This document shows positions 8,581 through 16,578 of a DNA stretch of 64,000 nt, piece by piece (the first letter of the stretch is position 1; each line of letters starts with the position of its first letter). The notes under the pieces were generated by a model, which saw only the letters and a program-made list of their open reading frames with translations, was not told where the DNA came from and did no database searches. Source of the stretch: Streptomyces sp. NBC_00271 (lineage in GTDB: Bacteria; Actinomycetota; Actinomycetes; Streptomycetales; Streptomycetaceae); the NCBI RefSeq assembly GCF_036178845.1, contig NZ_CP108070.1:11656001-11720000 (forward strand), read 5' to 3'. Position numbers and translations under genes: made by a program.

Positions 8581-9953
8581 GCGTGACTACTCCCCCTCGT
8601 GAACGAGGGGGCTTCTCATCAAGCTGGTTGGGCTTGACGACGGGCCAGCCCGGCCCGCAGTACGTTGGAAGCCCCTACGACGTCGGCGTGTGCGGTGTGG
8701 CCGCAGGCCTGGCAGTGGAACTTTTCCTGGGTAGGCCGGTTCTCCTTGGCGACGTGCCCGCAGTCGGGGCAGGTGCGGGAGGTGTTGCGGGGATCCACGG
8801 CGATCACTTCCCGTCCGGCACCTTCCGCCTTGGCGGCCAGGATCGCGAGGAACACCCCCCACCCGGCGTCGGCGATGCTTCGGTTGAGTCCGGCCTTCGC
8901 CGCGGCTCCGTTCGGGGCGTAGGTTCCGTCCCCGTTCGGGCGCGGCTCGGGGGCCTTGCTCATGTTGCGGATCTTGAGGTCTTCGTGCGCGATCAGATCG
9001 TTGTCGCGGACGAGACCGAGCGCGGTCTTGTGTGCGTGGTCGAGGCGTTGGCGGCGCACCTTGCGGTGCAGGGTGGCGACGCGTTCCACGGCCTTGCGTC
9101 GTCGCTTCGACCCGCGCTTGCTGCGGGCGAGGGCCTGTTGCGCTGCCTCCAGCTTTTTCGCGGCGTTGCGGCTGTGGCGCGGGTTGTCGACGTGCCGGCC
9201 GTCGGAGGTGGTCAGAAACGAGGCGATCCCCAGATCGATACCGACCACGGCTCCGGTCGCGGGGAGCGGTTCGGGCGGTGCCTGGTCGGCCGTGAGGATC
9301 ACGTACCAGCGGCGCCCTTCACGCTTGACGGAAACGGTCTTGACCTTCCCGGCCACCGGCCGGTGCTGCTTGACCTTGACGTGCCCGACGCCCTGGAAGC
9401 GGACACGGGTCTGCGGATCGTGCGGCGTGGAGTCCCACCGGCAGCCGTCCCCGTCCTTGGGGAAGTCCACCGTGTCGAACCGGCGCACACCCCGGAACCT
9501 GGGGTAGCCGGGAGCCTCACCGGACTTGATGCGGCGGAAGAACGCGGTGAACGCCTTGTCCAGGCGGCGCAACGTCGTCTGCTGCGAGGAGAAAGACCAC
9601 CGGCCCTGACGCTCCGGATCGAACGCCCGAATGTCCTTGAGCTGTCCGGACTGCTGGCCGTAGCGCACGGTCGTCCTCGACGCGTGCCGGTACGCGGACC
9701 GCCTCTCTTCAAGCGCCCCGTTGTAGAGGGAGCAGTGATCCCGCAGCATCTCGCCCAACGCCTGGGTCTGACGCATGGTCGGATACAGAAGGAACTTGTA
9801 CGCGCGGATCAATGGAGTCACCCCCTCCAACTCGTGTGATCAACGTAGTGCACGCCACTGACAACGGCGGTCCGCCTAGCGGCGAATCGCCGCCCCTTGC
9901 CCCGCTCCGCGGGAGCTTCGTTTCACCCCCCGGCTGAAGCCGGGGGTACCCAC
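8581..9953 (-). mobile_element. IS1341-type (TnpB-only) element, copy A
   Basis: The element reads on the minus strand. Its left end lies at about 9953 (GTGGGTACCCCC followed by an imperfect hairpin and a CTCCCGCGGAGCGGGG block). Its right end lies at about 8581, with hairpin CCCCCTCGTGAACGAGGGGG at 8592-8611. It holds one gene, tnpB, and no tnpA. Copy B (16579-17951) is nearly identical; I saw only two mismatches, both in the right-end hairpin region. The identity extends a further ~17 bp past the left end, through the Shine-Dalgarno sequence and ATGGC of the downstream gene. In TnpB systems the 3' end of tnpB plus the right end encodes the guide (omega) RNA; here the guide would be read from bases just below 8581. 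Confidence 0.85.
8619..9812 (-). CDS. tnpB: TnpB RNA-guided endonuclease (IS200/IS605 OrfB), copy A
   Basis: The protein, about 397 residues from TTG 9812, begins MIRAYKFLLYPT as TnpB proteins usually do. That TTG has GGAGGGGG eight bases upstream; a longer frame begins at TTG 9830. RuvC residues are intact: Asp in GIDLGI, Glu in LIAHEDLKIRNM, Asp in AHADVVGASNVLRAG. The four-Cys zinc finger is CPDCGH...CQACGH. TnpB is a guide-RNA-dependent DNA nuclease that favours retention of its element. This product is identical to that of copy B and therefore recent. No TnpA is present, so movement would need a helper. Confidence 0.9.
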   Translation of the reverse strand: MIRAYKFLLYPTMRQTQALGEMLRDHCSLYNGALEERRSAYRHASRTTVRYGQQSGQLKDIRAFDPERQGRWSFSSQQTTLRRLDKAFTAFFRRIKSGEAPGYPRFRGVRRFDTVDFPKDGDGCRWDSTPHDPQTRVRFQGVGHVKVKQHRPVAGKVKTVSVKREGRRWYVILTADQAPPEPLPATGAVVGIDLGIASFLTTSDGRHVDNPRHSRNAAKKLEAAQQALARSKRGSKRRRKAVERVATLHRKVRRQRLDHAHKTALGLVRDNDLIAHEDLKIRNMSKAPEPRPNGDGTYAPNGAAAKAGLNRSIADAGWGVFLAILAAKAEGAGREVIAVDPRNTSRTCPDCGHVAKENRPTQEKFHCQACGHTAHADVVGASNVLRAGLARRQAQPA

Positions 9954-9965
9954 GAAGGAGACAGG

Positions 9966-10580
9966 ATGGCCATTGAGGAGATGAAGGTCCGCGACGCCTT
10001 CCGGATCACACCGTCGCAACTGCCGGACAACCGGGGCCTGTTCTTCGAGGCCTGGCGGCTGGGCGGCCTGACCGCGGCCGGCGGCCAGCCGTTCACCGTC
10101 CGGCAGGTCAACTTCTCCGTCTCCCGGCGCAACACACTGCGCGGCATCCACGGCACCACGCTGCCGCCGGGCCAGGCGAAGCTGGTGACCTGCGTGCGCG
10201 GCGCCGCCCTGGACGTGGTCGTCGACCTGCGCGTCGGCTCCCCGACGTTCGGCATGTTCGACACCACCCTGCAGGAAGCTCGCTCCGGCATCGGCGTCTA
10301 CCTCGCCGACGGCCTCGGCCACGCCTTCCTCGCCCTGAGCGACGACACCTGCATGAACTACCTGTGCTCCGAGGAGTACGTGCCCGGCACCATGGTCGAC
10401 ATCCAGGCCCTCGACCCCGACATCGGCATCCCCTGGAACACCACCGGACAACTCATCCGCTCCGACAAGGACACCCACGCCCCCAGCCTCTCCGAGGCCG
10501 CCGCCCGCGGCCTGCTGCCCACCTACGAACAGGCCCTCGCCTCCTACCAGCCCGCGGCCCCCGCCGGCCCCCGCCCGTAA
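9966..10580 (+). CDS. dTDP-4-keto-6-deoxyhexose 3,5-epimerase (RmlC family)
   Basis: The 204-residue cupin-fold enzyme matches RmlC-type epimerases: DNRGLFFEAWR near the N-terminus, TLRGIHGTTLPPGQAKLVTC with the catalytic His, VVDLRVGSPTFG with the conserved Asp, and MNYLCSEEYVPG with the active-site Tyr. RmlC itself has RGLHYQ where this has RGIHGT. It would epimerise C3 and/or C5 of the 4-keto sugar made by the dehydratase at 14.1 kb, pointing to an L-configured sugar if it acts at C5. ATG 9966 sits 9 bp after GAAGGAG, and IS copy A ends immediately upstream of that Shine-Dalgarno sequence. Confidence 0.85.
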   Translation: MAIEEMKVRDAFRITPSQLPDNRGLFFEAWRLGGLTAAGGQPFTVRQVNFSVSRRNTLRGIHGTTLPPGQAKLVTCVRGAALDVVVDLRVGSPTFGMFDTTLQEARSGIGVYLADGLGHAFLALSDDTCMNYLCSEEYVPGTMVDIQALDPDIGIPWNTTGQLIRSDKDTHAPSLSEAAARGLLPTYEQALASYQPAAPAGPRP

Positions 10581-10612
10581 CCTGACGGGTGACGCCGGCT
10601 GCGGGAGGTGCG

Positions 10613-11059
10613 GTGATCGAGTGTGTCCGGGCGGTACTGCTCACGCCCGCCGGCCGGCTGCTGCTGATCCGCCGCACCTGGCCGGGCGCCACGCCCTACC
10701 GGGTGTTTCCCGGCGGGCACGTCGAACCGGACGATCAGGGCCTGCGCGCGGCCCTGGTCCGTGAGATACGCGAAGAGACCGGCGCCGAGCCGCAGATCAC
10801 GGGCCTGCTGCACGTACTGGCCGACGCACACCAGCGGCAGTATTTCTACCTGGCCCGCATCGGGTCCTGGTCCGAGGCGGACCGCACCGGTCCGGAGTTC
10901 GCCGACCCGGACCGCGGCGAGTACCGGCTCGAGGAAGTCCCGCTGAGCGTCCGGGCGCTCGACGCCCTCAGCCTGGAGCCGGAGGAGATCGCCGCACTGC
11001 TGCGCGCCGCGGTGACGGCCGGGACCGATCTGGCCGCCCTGGCGGATCCGGCACGGTGA
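10613..11059 (+). CDS. NUDIX hydrolase
   Basis: The protein has 148 residues with a complete NUDIX box GGHVEPDDQGLRAALVREIR followed by EETG, matching GX5EX7REUXEEXGU. It would hydrolyse a nucleoside-diphosphate-linked compound. GTG 10613 is preferred because GGGAGG stands at correct spacing; an in-frame GTG lies at 10589. It is 32 bp downstream of the epimerase and probably cotranscribed, which might make an NDP-sugar or a damaged nucleotide the substrate. Specificity is unknown. Confidence 0.85.
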   Translation: MIECVRAVLLTPAGRLLLIRRTWPGATPYRVFPGGHVEPDDQGLRAALVREIREETGAEPQITGLLHVLADAHQRQYFYLARIGSWSEADRTGPEFADPDRGEYRLEEVPLSVRALDALSLEPEEIAALLRAAVTAGTDLAALADPAR

Positions 11060-11490
11060 ATCCGGCGGCCGGCACCAGGAACCCCGCCGCCAGGAGCCTG
11101 GCCGCCGACGGCCGCCGGGGGTGAACCGGCCTGCCCTGTCCGCAGGTTGGAGCGAGCCCGGCGCAGGACTTCACGTGCTTTCTCTCGAGGCCTGGCGGAT
11201 CTTTACTCACCCCGGAACCGGGGGGCGCGGAGAATCAGGTTGATCAGCATCCGGCCAGTCGATCAGGCGCGGACCCCGCACGCTGTGGCGGAGGCCATCG
11301 TTCCGCGGGCGGGAGGCGAGGGGGGCGTCAACTCCTGCCCGCCCGGGGAGTGCGGCCGTGCACGGGCACCCGCCACTTCTGTTGAAAGTGCGAACCGGTT
11401 TGCTCCGGTCGCCGATCTGGGGGCACCGACCTAACCTCGGTTGAGGCCGACAGTGACCAATGGGGCAGTTGTTCAAGATGGGAGAACATC
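11060..11490. other. Intergenic region without a recognisable gene
   Basis: No convincing coding signal. Around 11313-11335 there is a stretch ending GGGGGGCGTCAAC that resembles the right-end tail (GGGGGAGGCGTCAAC) of the TnpB elements elsewhere in the window and could be an eroded remnant. The last 100 bp carry AT-richer dyads (GTTGAAAGTGCGAACCGG, then TAACCTCGGTTGAGG) and presumably the promoter of the next gene. Confidence 0.35.
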
Positions 11491-11994
11491 GTGAATGACA
11501 CATTCCGCAGCCACTGGGGGCGCACCTTCGCCGTAGGAACCCTGACAGCGGCCCTGCTGTCCGGGGGAGCAGCGGGCGGTATCGCGATAGCGGCCACCGG
11601 ATCCCAGCATCCGGCCGCACCCGCGGCGACACCTTCGACATCGGCGCCGGAGACGTCGAAGACGACGACCACCGCGCCGTCGCCGACGACGACCGCCAAG
11701 CCGTCGCCCACGACGACCACCAAGCATTCGCCGAAACCGTCGCCGTCGAAGACGCACAAGTACACGCCGAAGCCGAAGCCGACTCCGTCGAAGACGCACA
11801 AGTACACGCCGAAGCCGAAGCCGACTCCGTCGAAGACGCACAAGTACACGCCGAAGCCGAAACCGTCGCCGACGAAGACGCACAAGTACACGCCGAAGCC
11901 GAAACCGTCGCCGACGAAGACCCACAAGTACACGCCGAAGCCGACGAAGACGGCGCACCCGACCATGACCGCCAAGCCGACCAAGACCTCCTAG
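11491..11994 (+). CDS. Secreted Lys/Pro/Thr repeat protein
   Basis: This 167-residue protein has an N-terminal export signal (TFAVGTLTAALLSGGAAGGIAIAA). A Thr/Pro/Ser-rich linker follows, then five copies of KTHKYTPKPKP with a short SP/TP joint, ending TAKPTKTS. The tail is strongly basic and would bind anionic wall polymers or DNA. No enzyme domain and no LPXTG sorting signal are seen. GTG 11491 follows GGGAGAACATC. It is isolated between the NUDIX gene and a strong terminator. Function unknown; a wall-associated polycationic protein is the simplest reading. Confidence 0.7.
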   Translation: MNDTFRSHWGRTFAVGTLTAALLSGGAAGGIAIAATGSQHPAAPAATPSTSAPETSKTTTTAPSPTTTAKPSPTTTTKHSPKPSPSKTHKYTPKPKPTPSKTHKYTPKPKPTPSKTHKYTPKPKPSPTKTHKYTPKPKPSPTKTHKYTPKPTKTAHPTMTAKPTKTS

Positions 11995-12014
11995 CCCTGA
12001 CCGCCGGGGCACGT

Positions 12015-12047
12015 GACACGCCCGCGCCCCTGAGGCGCGGGCGTGTC
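12015..12047 (+). terminator. Perfect 14-bp stem terminator
   Basis: GACACGCCCGCGCC (12015-12028) pairs perfectly with 12034-12047 around a 5-base loop, 21 bp after the stop of the Lys/Pro repeat gene. Confidence 0.8.
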
Positions 12048-12110
12048 CGTCGGAGACTTCGCCCTCCCCTCCTCGCACAACCATCCGGCGTCCGGTACGT
12101 CTGATGCGGT

Positions 12111-13487
12111 ATGAGGGCGTGGTGGGCGGACAGGAAGCGGCGGTATGCGGCCGTGGTGTGTGCAGTGGTACTGGCGGCGGCCGGGGCAGGCGCCGTCGCC
12201 CTGAAAACCCGTCACCCGGCGCAGGCGCCCGGGGCCGTGCTGACGTTCCGGTCCGTGCTGAACACGTTCTACCTGCCGCGCTACACCGCGCCCGGCCATG
12301 CCCCCTGGGCCCCCGAATACCGGATCCGCCTGGCCGCGGCCGCGGCCCCGTCCGGCGGGAGCCAGGGGTCCGCCAGGCAGGTCGAGGCGGATTTCGACCT
12401 GTCCGTCTTCAAGGGGAAGGCCGACATCTGGGGGGAGAACAAGGGCTACGGCTGCGCCCGGTCGGGCTTTCGCGTGACCTGCGCGCTGCCGGACATCAAG
12501 TACGGGGAGGGAGCTGATTTCCTTCCCTTCCAGGTGAAGCCGAAGCCCGGTACGGCCTTGGGCCCGGCCGGGTCCATCGTGGTGACCGTGCACAGCGCCG
12601 ACGCGCCCACCATCCGGCACACCACCCGCGTGATGGTCGGCTCGCCGTATCTGACCACCCGGAACAGGAAACTGACGGGGGTGCGCCCCGGGGGCGAGGT
12701 GCGGCTGACACCCGCCTTCGGCAACCGGGGGGACACCGGTGTCGACGGCGGCATCACCGTCATGGTGGCGGCGGACGGCAGCACCCTGGTGCCCCGGTAC
12801 GGCAACTGCCGCTACAACAAGGCGGCAGCGGCCACCGAGGCACAGTGCGACTTTCCCGGCCCGCTGCCCGCGGGGACGGCGTACGAGACGGACCATCCGG
12901 TCATCGCCGTGACCGGCCAGGACACGAGGAGCGGCAGCCTGCACTACAGCGTGTGGCCCACCGCCGATCTCGACGGTCCGTCACAACTTCCCGGGCGGGC
13001 TGTGCGCGGCACCGGTGAAGTGCTGCGGCTTCGCCCGGTGAACGGCGGCGCGTTCACCGGGAGCGAGTCGTACAGGAGCCGGGGAGCCGCCGGGGCACTG
13101 GACTTCGAGACCACGCGGGTCGACGACGTGGAGGCCGTCGGTTTCTCCATCCGGGGCAGGGTGGGCGAGGAGGTCCGGACCGAGGTGCCGTATCCGAGGG
13201 GCTACCGGGGCGACACGATGTGGGTGACGCTCCCCGACGGCGTCAGCCTCGTCACCCGGCCACCGCAAGACCTGCAGAGCGAGGACTCCTACTGCCGAAA
13301 GGGCTCGGCGAAGGGCGGTCCCGTCGCCTGCGGGCCGGGGGCCGAGCCCTACGCCGTCGTCCTGCTGGTGCGTATCGACAAGCGCGTCGAAGGGGCCCGC
13401 GGCAGCGTCACGGTCCCGCCCGGTCCCGCCGCCGACCCGGACCAGGACAACAACACAGCCCCGGTGACCGTGGAGTACGTCCCGTGA
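12111..13487 (+). CDS. Hypothetical membrane-anchored or secreted protein
   Basis: The protein has 458 residues with a short basic N-terminus (MRAWWADRKRR) and one hydrophobic segment (YAAVVCAVVLAAAGAGAVAL), so it is exported or anchored. The rest is beta-rich with three Ig/CARDB-like stretches, for example VRPGGEVRLTPAFGNRGDTG and the ending PGPAADPDQDNNTAPVTVEY, which is typical of conserved-repeat adhesion-like domains. A few Cys (GYGCARS...VTCALP, YGNCRY...AQCDFP, YCRKG...VACGP) could form disulfides in pairs. No Shine-Dalgarno sequence is seen before ATG 12111. It seems unrelated to the sugar genes. Function not recognised. Confidence 0.65.
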   Translation: MRAWWADRKRRYAAVVCAVVLAAAGAGAVALKTRHPAQAPGAVLTFRSVLNTFYLPRYTAPGHAPWAPEYRIRLAAAAAPSGGSQGSARQVEADFDLSVFKGKADIWGENKGYGCARSGFRVTCALPDIKYGEGADFLPFQVKPKPGTALGPAGSIVVTVHSADAPTIRHTTRVMVGSPYLTTRNRKLTGVRPGGEVRLTPAFGNRGDTGVDGGITVMVAADGSTLVPRYGNCRYNKAAAATEAQCDFPGPLPAGTAYETDHPVIAVTGQDTRSGSLHYSVWPTADLDGPSQLPGRAVRGTGEVLRLRPVNGGAFTGSESYRSRGAAGALDFETTRVDDVEAVGFSIRGRVGEEVRTEVPYPRGYRGDTMWVTLPDGVSLVTRPPQDLQSEDSYCRKGSAKGGPVACGPGAEPYAVVLLVRIDKRVEGARGSVTVPPGPAADPDQDNNTAPVTVEYVP

Positions 13488-13514
13488 CCGTCCCGTGCCG
13501 CAACGGGCGCCCGG

Positions 13515-13988
13515 TCAGCCGAACTGGCCGGGCTGGTAGTCGCCGGCGGGCTGCCGGACGAGGACGTTCACGCGGTTGTAGGCGTTGATGAGGGCGATGA
13601 GGGAGACCAGCGCGGCGAGCTGGTCCTCGTCGTAGTGCTTGGCGGCGTTCGCCCAGGCCTCGTCCGTGACCCCGCCGGCCGCGTCGGCGATGCGGGTGCC
13701 CTGCTCGGTCAGCTCCAGGGCGGCGCGCTCGGCGTCGGTGAAGACCGTGGCCTCCCGCCAGGCCGCGACCAGGTGGAGGCGTACCGCGGTCTCCCCGGCG
13801 TGCGCGGCGTCCTTGGTGTGCATGTCGGTGCAGAAACCGCAGCCGTTGATCTGGCTGGCGCGGATCTTCACCAGTTCCTCCGTCGCGGCCGGCAGCGCCG
13901 AGTCCGAGACCGCCTTGCCTGCCGAGTTGATGTGCCTGAGGACCTTGCCTGCGACCGGGTTGCCGAAGAGGTTCAAGCGGGCGTCCAT
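13515..13988 (-). CDS. Carboxymuconolactone decarboxylase/AhpD-like protein (first copy)
   Basis: This 157-residue alpha-helical protein belongs to the AhpD/CMD family, with redox motif INGCGFCTDMHTKDA (CxxC then His three residues on). Such proteins are thiol peroxidase partners or peroxidases. It is clearly paralogous to the gene at 59.1 kb (same MDARLN start, AGKAL, REATVFT, AAKHYDEDQL blocks). Its promoter carries TGTCACA-N16-CGTC, the known ECF41 sigma-factor signature, so it is probably switched on by the ECF41 factor at 59.6 kb. AhpD-like proteins are classic members of ECF41 loci. Confidence 0.9.
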   Translation of the reverse strand: MDARLNLFGNPVAGKVLRHINSAGKAVSDSALPAATEELVKIRASQINGCGFCTDMHTKDAAHAGETAVRLHLVAAWREATVFTDAERAALELTEQGTRIADAAGGVTDEAWANAAKHYDEDQLAALVSLIALINAYNRVNVLVRQPAGDYQPGQFG

Positions 13989-14027
13989 GGTGAGCTCCTG
14001 TGCCGTTGCCGATGGTTACACCTTCCT

Positions 14028-14054
14028 GACGGATCAGCCCGGCAGGATGTGACA
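14028..14054 (-). promoter_or_regulatory. ECF41-type promoter
   Basis: On the minus strand TGTCACA (14054-14048) is followed by exactly 16 bp and CGTC (14031-14028), about 40 bp before the AhpD-like start. This equals the published ECF41 consensus in sequence and spacing. Confidence 0.8.
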
Positions 14055-14117
14055 GCACCGGAAAAAAAGCGCGTCATCTCCACGCCCGGTCGCGCCCCCG
14101 GGAGCGCGCTCACCGGC

Positions 14118-15110
14118 TCACAGCGCGGCCTTGTGCTTCAGGGGCTCCCACCAGGCGCGGTGGTCGCGGTACCAGGCGAAGGTCTCGGCCAGGCCCTGGG
14201 CGAAGTCCTTGCGGGGGCGGTAGCCGAGCTCGCGGGAGATCTTCGTGCAGTCCACCGAGTAGCGCAGGTCGTGGCCGAGCCGGTCGGGCACGTGCTCGAC
14301 GCTGTCCCAGGTCGCCCCGGCGAGGTCGAGCAGCAGGGTGGTCAGTTCCTTGTTGCTCAGCTCGGTGCCGCCGCCGATGTTGTACACCTCGCCCGGCCGG
14401 CCGCCGGTGCGCACCAGTTCCAGGCCCTGCACGTGGTCGTCGATGTGCAGCCAGTCCCGGACGTTGAGCCCCTGCCCGTACAGCGGGACGCGGTGTCCGT
14501 CGAGGAGGTTGGTGACGAACAGGGGGATGACCTTCTCGGGGAAGTGGTGGTGGCCGTAGTTGTTGGAGCAGCGGGTCACCCGGACGTCTAGGCCGTGGGT
14601 GCGGTGGTAGGAGAGGGCGACGAGGTCGGAGGAGGCCTTGGAGGCGGCATAGGGGGAGTTGGGGCGCAGCGGGTCGCTCTCGGGCCAGGAGCCCTCGGCC
14701 AGAGAGCCGTAGACCTCGTCGGTGGAGACGTGCAGGAAGCGGGCCGGGCCGCCGGGCCGGCGCAGCGCGGCGTCCAGCAGGGTCTGGGTGCCCAGCACGT
14801 TGGTGGTGATGAACTCGGCGGCGCCGAGGATGGAACGGTCGACGTGGGACTCCGCGGCGAAGTGCACGATCTGCTCGTGGCCGGCGACGAGACCGGCCAC
14901 GAGGCGGGTGTCGCAGATGTCGCCGTGGACGAAGCGGAAGCCGGGGTGGGAGCGGACCGGGTCGAGGTTGGCGGGGTTGCCGGCGTAGGTGAGTTTGTCC
15001 AGGACGGTGATTTCGACGCCGCCGGGGCCTGCCGGGCCGAGCAGGGTGCGTACGTAGTGCGAGCCGATGAACCCCGCTCCGCCGGTGACGAGGATGCGTG
15101 TGGTGGTCAT
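14118..15110 (-). CDS. rmlB: dTDP-glucose 4,6-dehydratase
   Basis: The 330-residue extended SDR has a Rossmann GGAGFIGSHYVRTLL start, GDICD, HFAAESHVDRSI, STDEVYGSL, the catalytic NSPYAASKASSD (YxxxK) and NNYGHHHFPEKVIPL, all hallmarks of dTDP-glucose 4,6-dehydratases. It makes dTDP-4-keto-6-deoxyglucose for the 2,3-dehydratase and epimerase in this window. It lies downstream of RmlA on the same strand; a deleted TnpB element sits between them. The start ATG 15110 is 9-10 bp after ACGGAGGG, which borders that element's left end. Confidence 0.95.
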   Translation of the reverse strand: MTTTRILVTGGAGFIGSHYVRTLLGPAGPGGVEITVLDKLTYAGNPANLDPVRSHPGFRFVHGDICDTRLVAGLVAGHEQIVHFAAESHVDRSILGAAEFITTNVLGTQTLLDAALRRPGGPARFLHVSTDEVYGSLAEGSWPESDPLRPNSPYAASKASSDLVALSYHRTHGLDVRVTRCSNNYGHHHFPEKVIPLFVTNLLDGHRVPLYGQGLNVRDWLHIDDHVQGLELVRTGGRPGEVYNIGGGTELSNKELTTLLLDLAGATWDSVEHVPDRLGHDLRYSVDCTKISRELGYRPRKDFAQGLAETFAWYRDHRAWWEPLKHKAAL

Positions 15111-15121
15111 CTGATCCCTCC

Positions 15122-15350
15122 GTGGATACTCCGCTCTTCAGGGCGGAGAGGAAACGGACTCCTGCGGAGCCGGGCGAGGAGCGACGTGAACGCGGCAAAG
15201 AACCTTCTGGCTGCCGGGCCGGCAGTGTCCGGGTGCGGAGCTGGTGCAGGACCTCAACGGAGAACTCCGGGCGGGCAGTCGGCGGCGAAGCACGAACCCT
15301 CACGGCGTGAGCCGTTGGGATCCCCCTCGTTCACGAGGGGGAGAGGTCAA
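15122..15350 (+). mobile_element. Deleted TnpB element (non-autonomous derivative 1)
   Basis: About 230 bp. The left end GTGGATACTCCG is followed by a hairpin and the CTCCTGCGGAGCCGGG block shared with the full elements. The right end is CCCCCTCGTTCACGAGGGGG (15322-15341) then GAGAGGTCAA. Between them one frame reads DVNAAKNLLAAGPAVSGCGAGAG, which is the RuvC-III end of a TnpB protein, so this is an internal deletion that kept the last part of tnpB and hence the omega-RNA region. It sits exactly between the RmlA stop, which overlaps its right end, and the RmlB Shine-Dalgarno sequence. Confidence 0.8.
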
Positions 15351-16414
15351 GATGAGATCTGCACCTTGCTGTGGTCGCCGAGGATGAGCCGGTGGGCGGC
15401 GGGGACCCGGGGTGCGGGGGTCACCTCCACATTGCGTCCGATGATCGAGGCCTCCACGCGGCGGGCGCCGCGCACCGAGGAGCCGTCCAGGACGATGGAG
15501 AACTCGATCTCGCTGTCGGTGATGCGGCAGTCGTGGGAGATGGAGGTGAACGGGCCGACGTAGGAGCCGGCGATCACGCTGCCGGTGCCGATGACGGCCG
15601 GCCCCACGATGCGCGAGCCGCTCACCCGGGCGCCCTCGTCGATCTGCACCCGCCCGATGATCTCACTGGTGTCGTCGACGTCGCCCTCGATGCGCGGCTC
15701 GGTCTGCTCCAGGACGGAGCGGTTGACCTCCAGCATGTCGCCGACGTTCCCGGTGTCCTTCCAGTAGCCGGAGATCGTCGTGGAGCGCACGTCGCACCGC
15801 TGGTCGATGAGCCACTGCAGGGCGTGGGTGATCTCCAGTTCGCCGCGCCAGGAGGGCGTGATGGCGCGGACGGCCTCGTGCACGGCCGGGGTGAACAGGT
15901 AGACGCCGACCAGCGCGAGGTCGCTCTTGGGGGCCTCGGGCTTCTCCTCCAGTCCTATGACCCGTCCGTCCGCGCCGAATTCGGCGACCCCGAACTGGCG
16001 CGGGTCGGGGACCTGGGTGAGCAGGATCTGGGCGGCGGGCCGCTGCGCGCGGAAGGCGTCGACGAGGGAGGAGATGCCGCCCACGATGAAGTTGTCGCCC
16101 AGGTACATGACGAAGTCGTCGTCGGCGAGGAAGTCCCGGGCGATGAGGACGGCGTGGGCCAGGCCCAGCGGCGCGTCCTGGGGGATGTAGGTGACGGTGA
16201 GGCCGAACTTGGAGCCGTCGCCGACGGCTTGCATGATCTCGTCGGCGGTGTCCCCGACGACGATCCCGACCTCGGTGATGCCCGCGTCCGCGATCGCTTC
16301 CAGGCCGTAGAAGAGCACCGGCTTGTTGGCCACGGGCACCAGCTGCTTGGCGGATGTGTGGGTAAGGGGGCGCAGGCGGGTTCCGGCCCCGCCGGAGAGT
16401 ACGAGAGCCTTCAT
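15347..16414 (-). CDS. rmlA: Glucose-1-phosphate thymidylyltransferase (long, StrD type)
   Basis: This 355-residue enzyme starts MKALVLSGGAGTRLRPLTHTSAKQL (nucleotide-binding loop), continues with YLGDNFIVGG and LEEKPEAPKSDLALVGVYLF, and carries a C-terminal left-handed beta-helix (VSGSRIVGPAVIGTGSVIAGSYVGP). It makes dTDP-glucose, the entry sugar. The length equals StrD-type enzymes. ATG 16414 lacks a clear Shine-Dalgarno sequence. The stop codon is formed inside the GTCAA right-end terminus of the deleted element downstream, so insertion spared or slightly altered the last codon. Confidence 0.95.
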   Translation of the reverse strand: MKALVLSGGAGTRLRPLTHTSAKQLVPVANKPVLFYGLEAIADAGITEVGIVVGDTADEIMQAVGDGSKFGLTVTYIPQDAPLGLAHAVLIARDFLADDDFVMYLGDNFIVGGISSLVDAFRAQRPAAQILLTQVPDPRQFGVAEFGADGRVIGLEEKPEAPKSDLALVGVYLFTPAVHEAVRAITPSWRGELEITHALQWLIDQRCDVRSTTISGYWKDTGNVGDMLEVNRSVLEQTEPRIEGDVDDTSEIIGRVQIDEGARVSGSRIVGPAVIGTGSVIAGSYVGPFTSISHDCRITDSEIEFSIVLDGSSVRGARRVEASIIGRNVEVTPAPRVPAAHRLILGDHSKVQISS

Positions 16415-16476
16415 GAAGGTCAGGCTAGGAGCGGGCACTTGAGCCGGGATGGGGGATGAGCCGCGCCCACAGGCCC

Positions 16477-16494
16477 CCTCCAGGGCGGCTCGAG
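16477..16494 (-). promoter_or_regulatory. Possible SARP heptamers before rmlA
   Basis: On the minus strand CTCGAGC (16494-16488) and CTGGAGG (16483-16477) are 11 bp apart. No good -10 follows at the spacing seen elsewhere, so this site is weaker than the others. Confidence 0.35.
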
Positions 16495-16578
16495 AGGCGG
16501 TGGGGATCCTCGGGTGACACGGCGGGGCGGGCGGCTGCGCCTGCCCGCTTCGGTGACGCGAGCCCAGGAAGGCTTGAG

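Noticed and set aside
8587..9839. Long open frames antisense to tnpB copies A and B (up to 880 codons with flanks)
   Set aside because: They arise from GC-rich codon bias opposite a real tnpB; no start context and composition is typical of shadow frames.
11313..11335. Eighth TnpB element
   Set aside because: Only a GGGGGGCGTCAAC right-end-like tail is visible; no hairpin pair or left end accompanies it.
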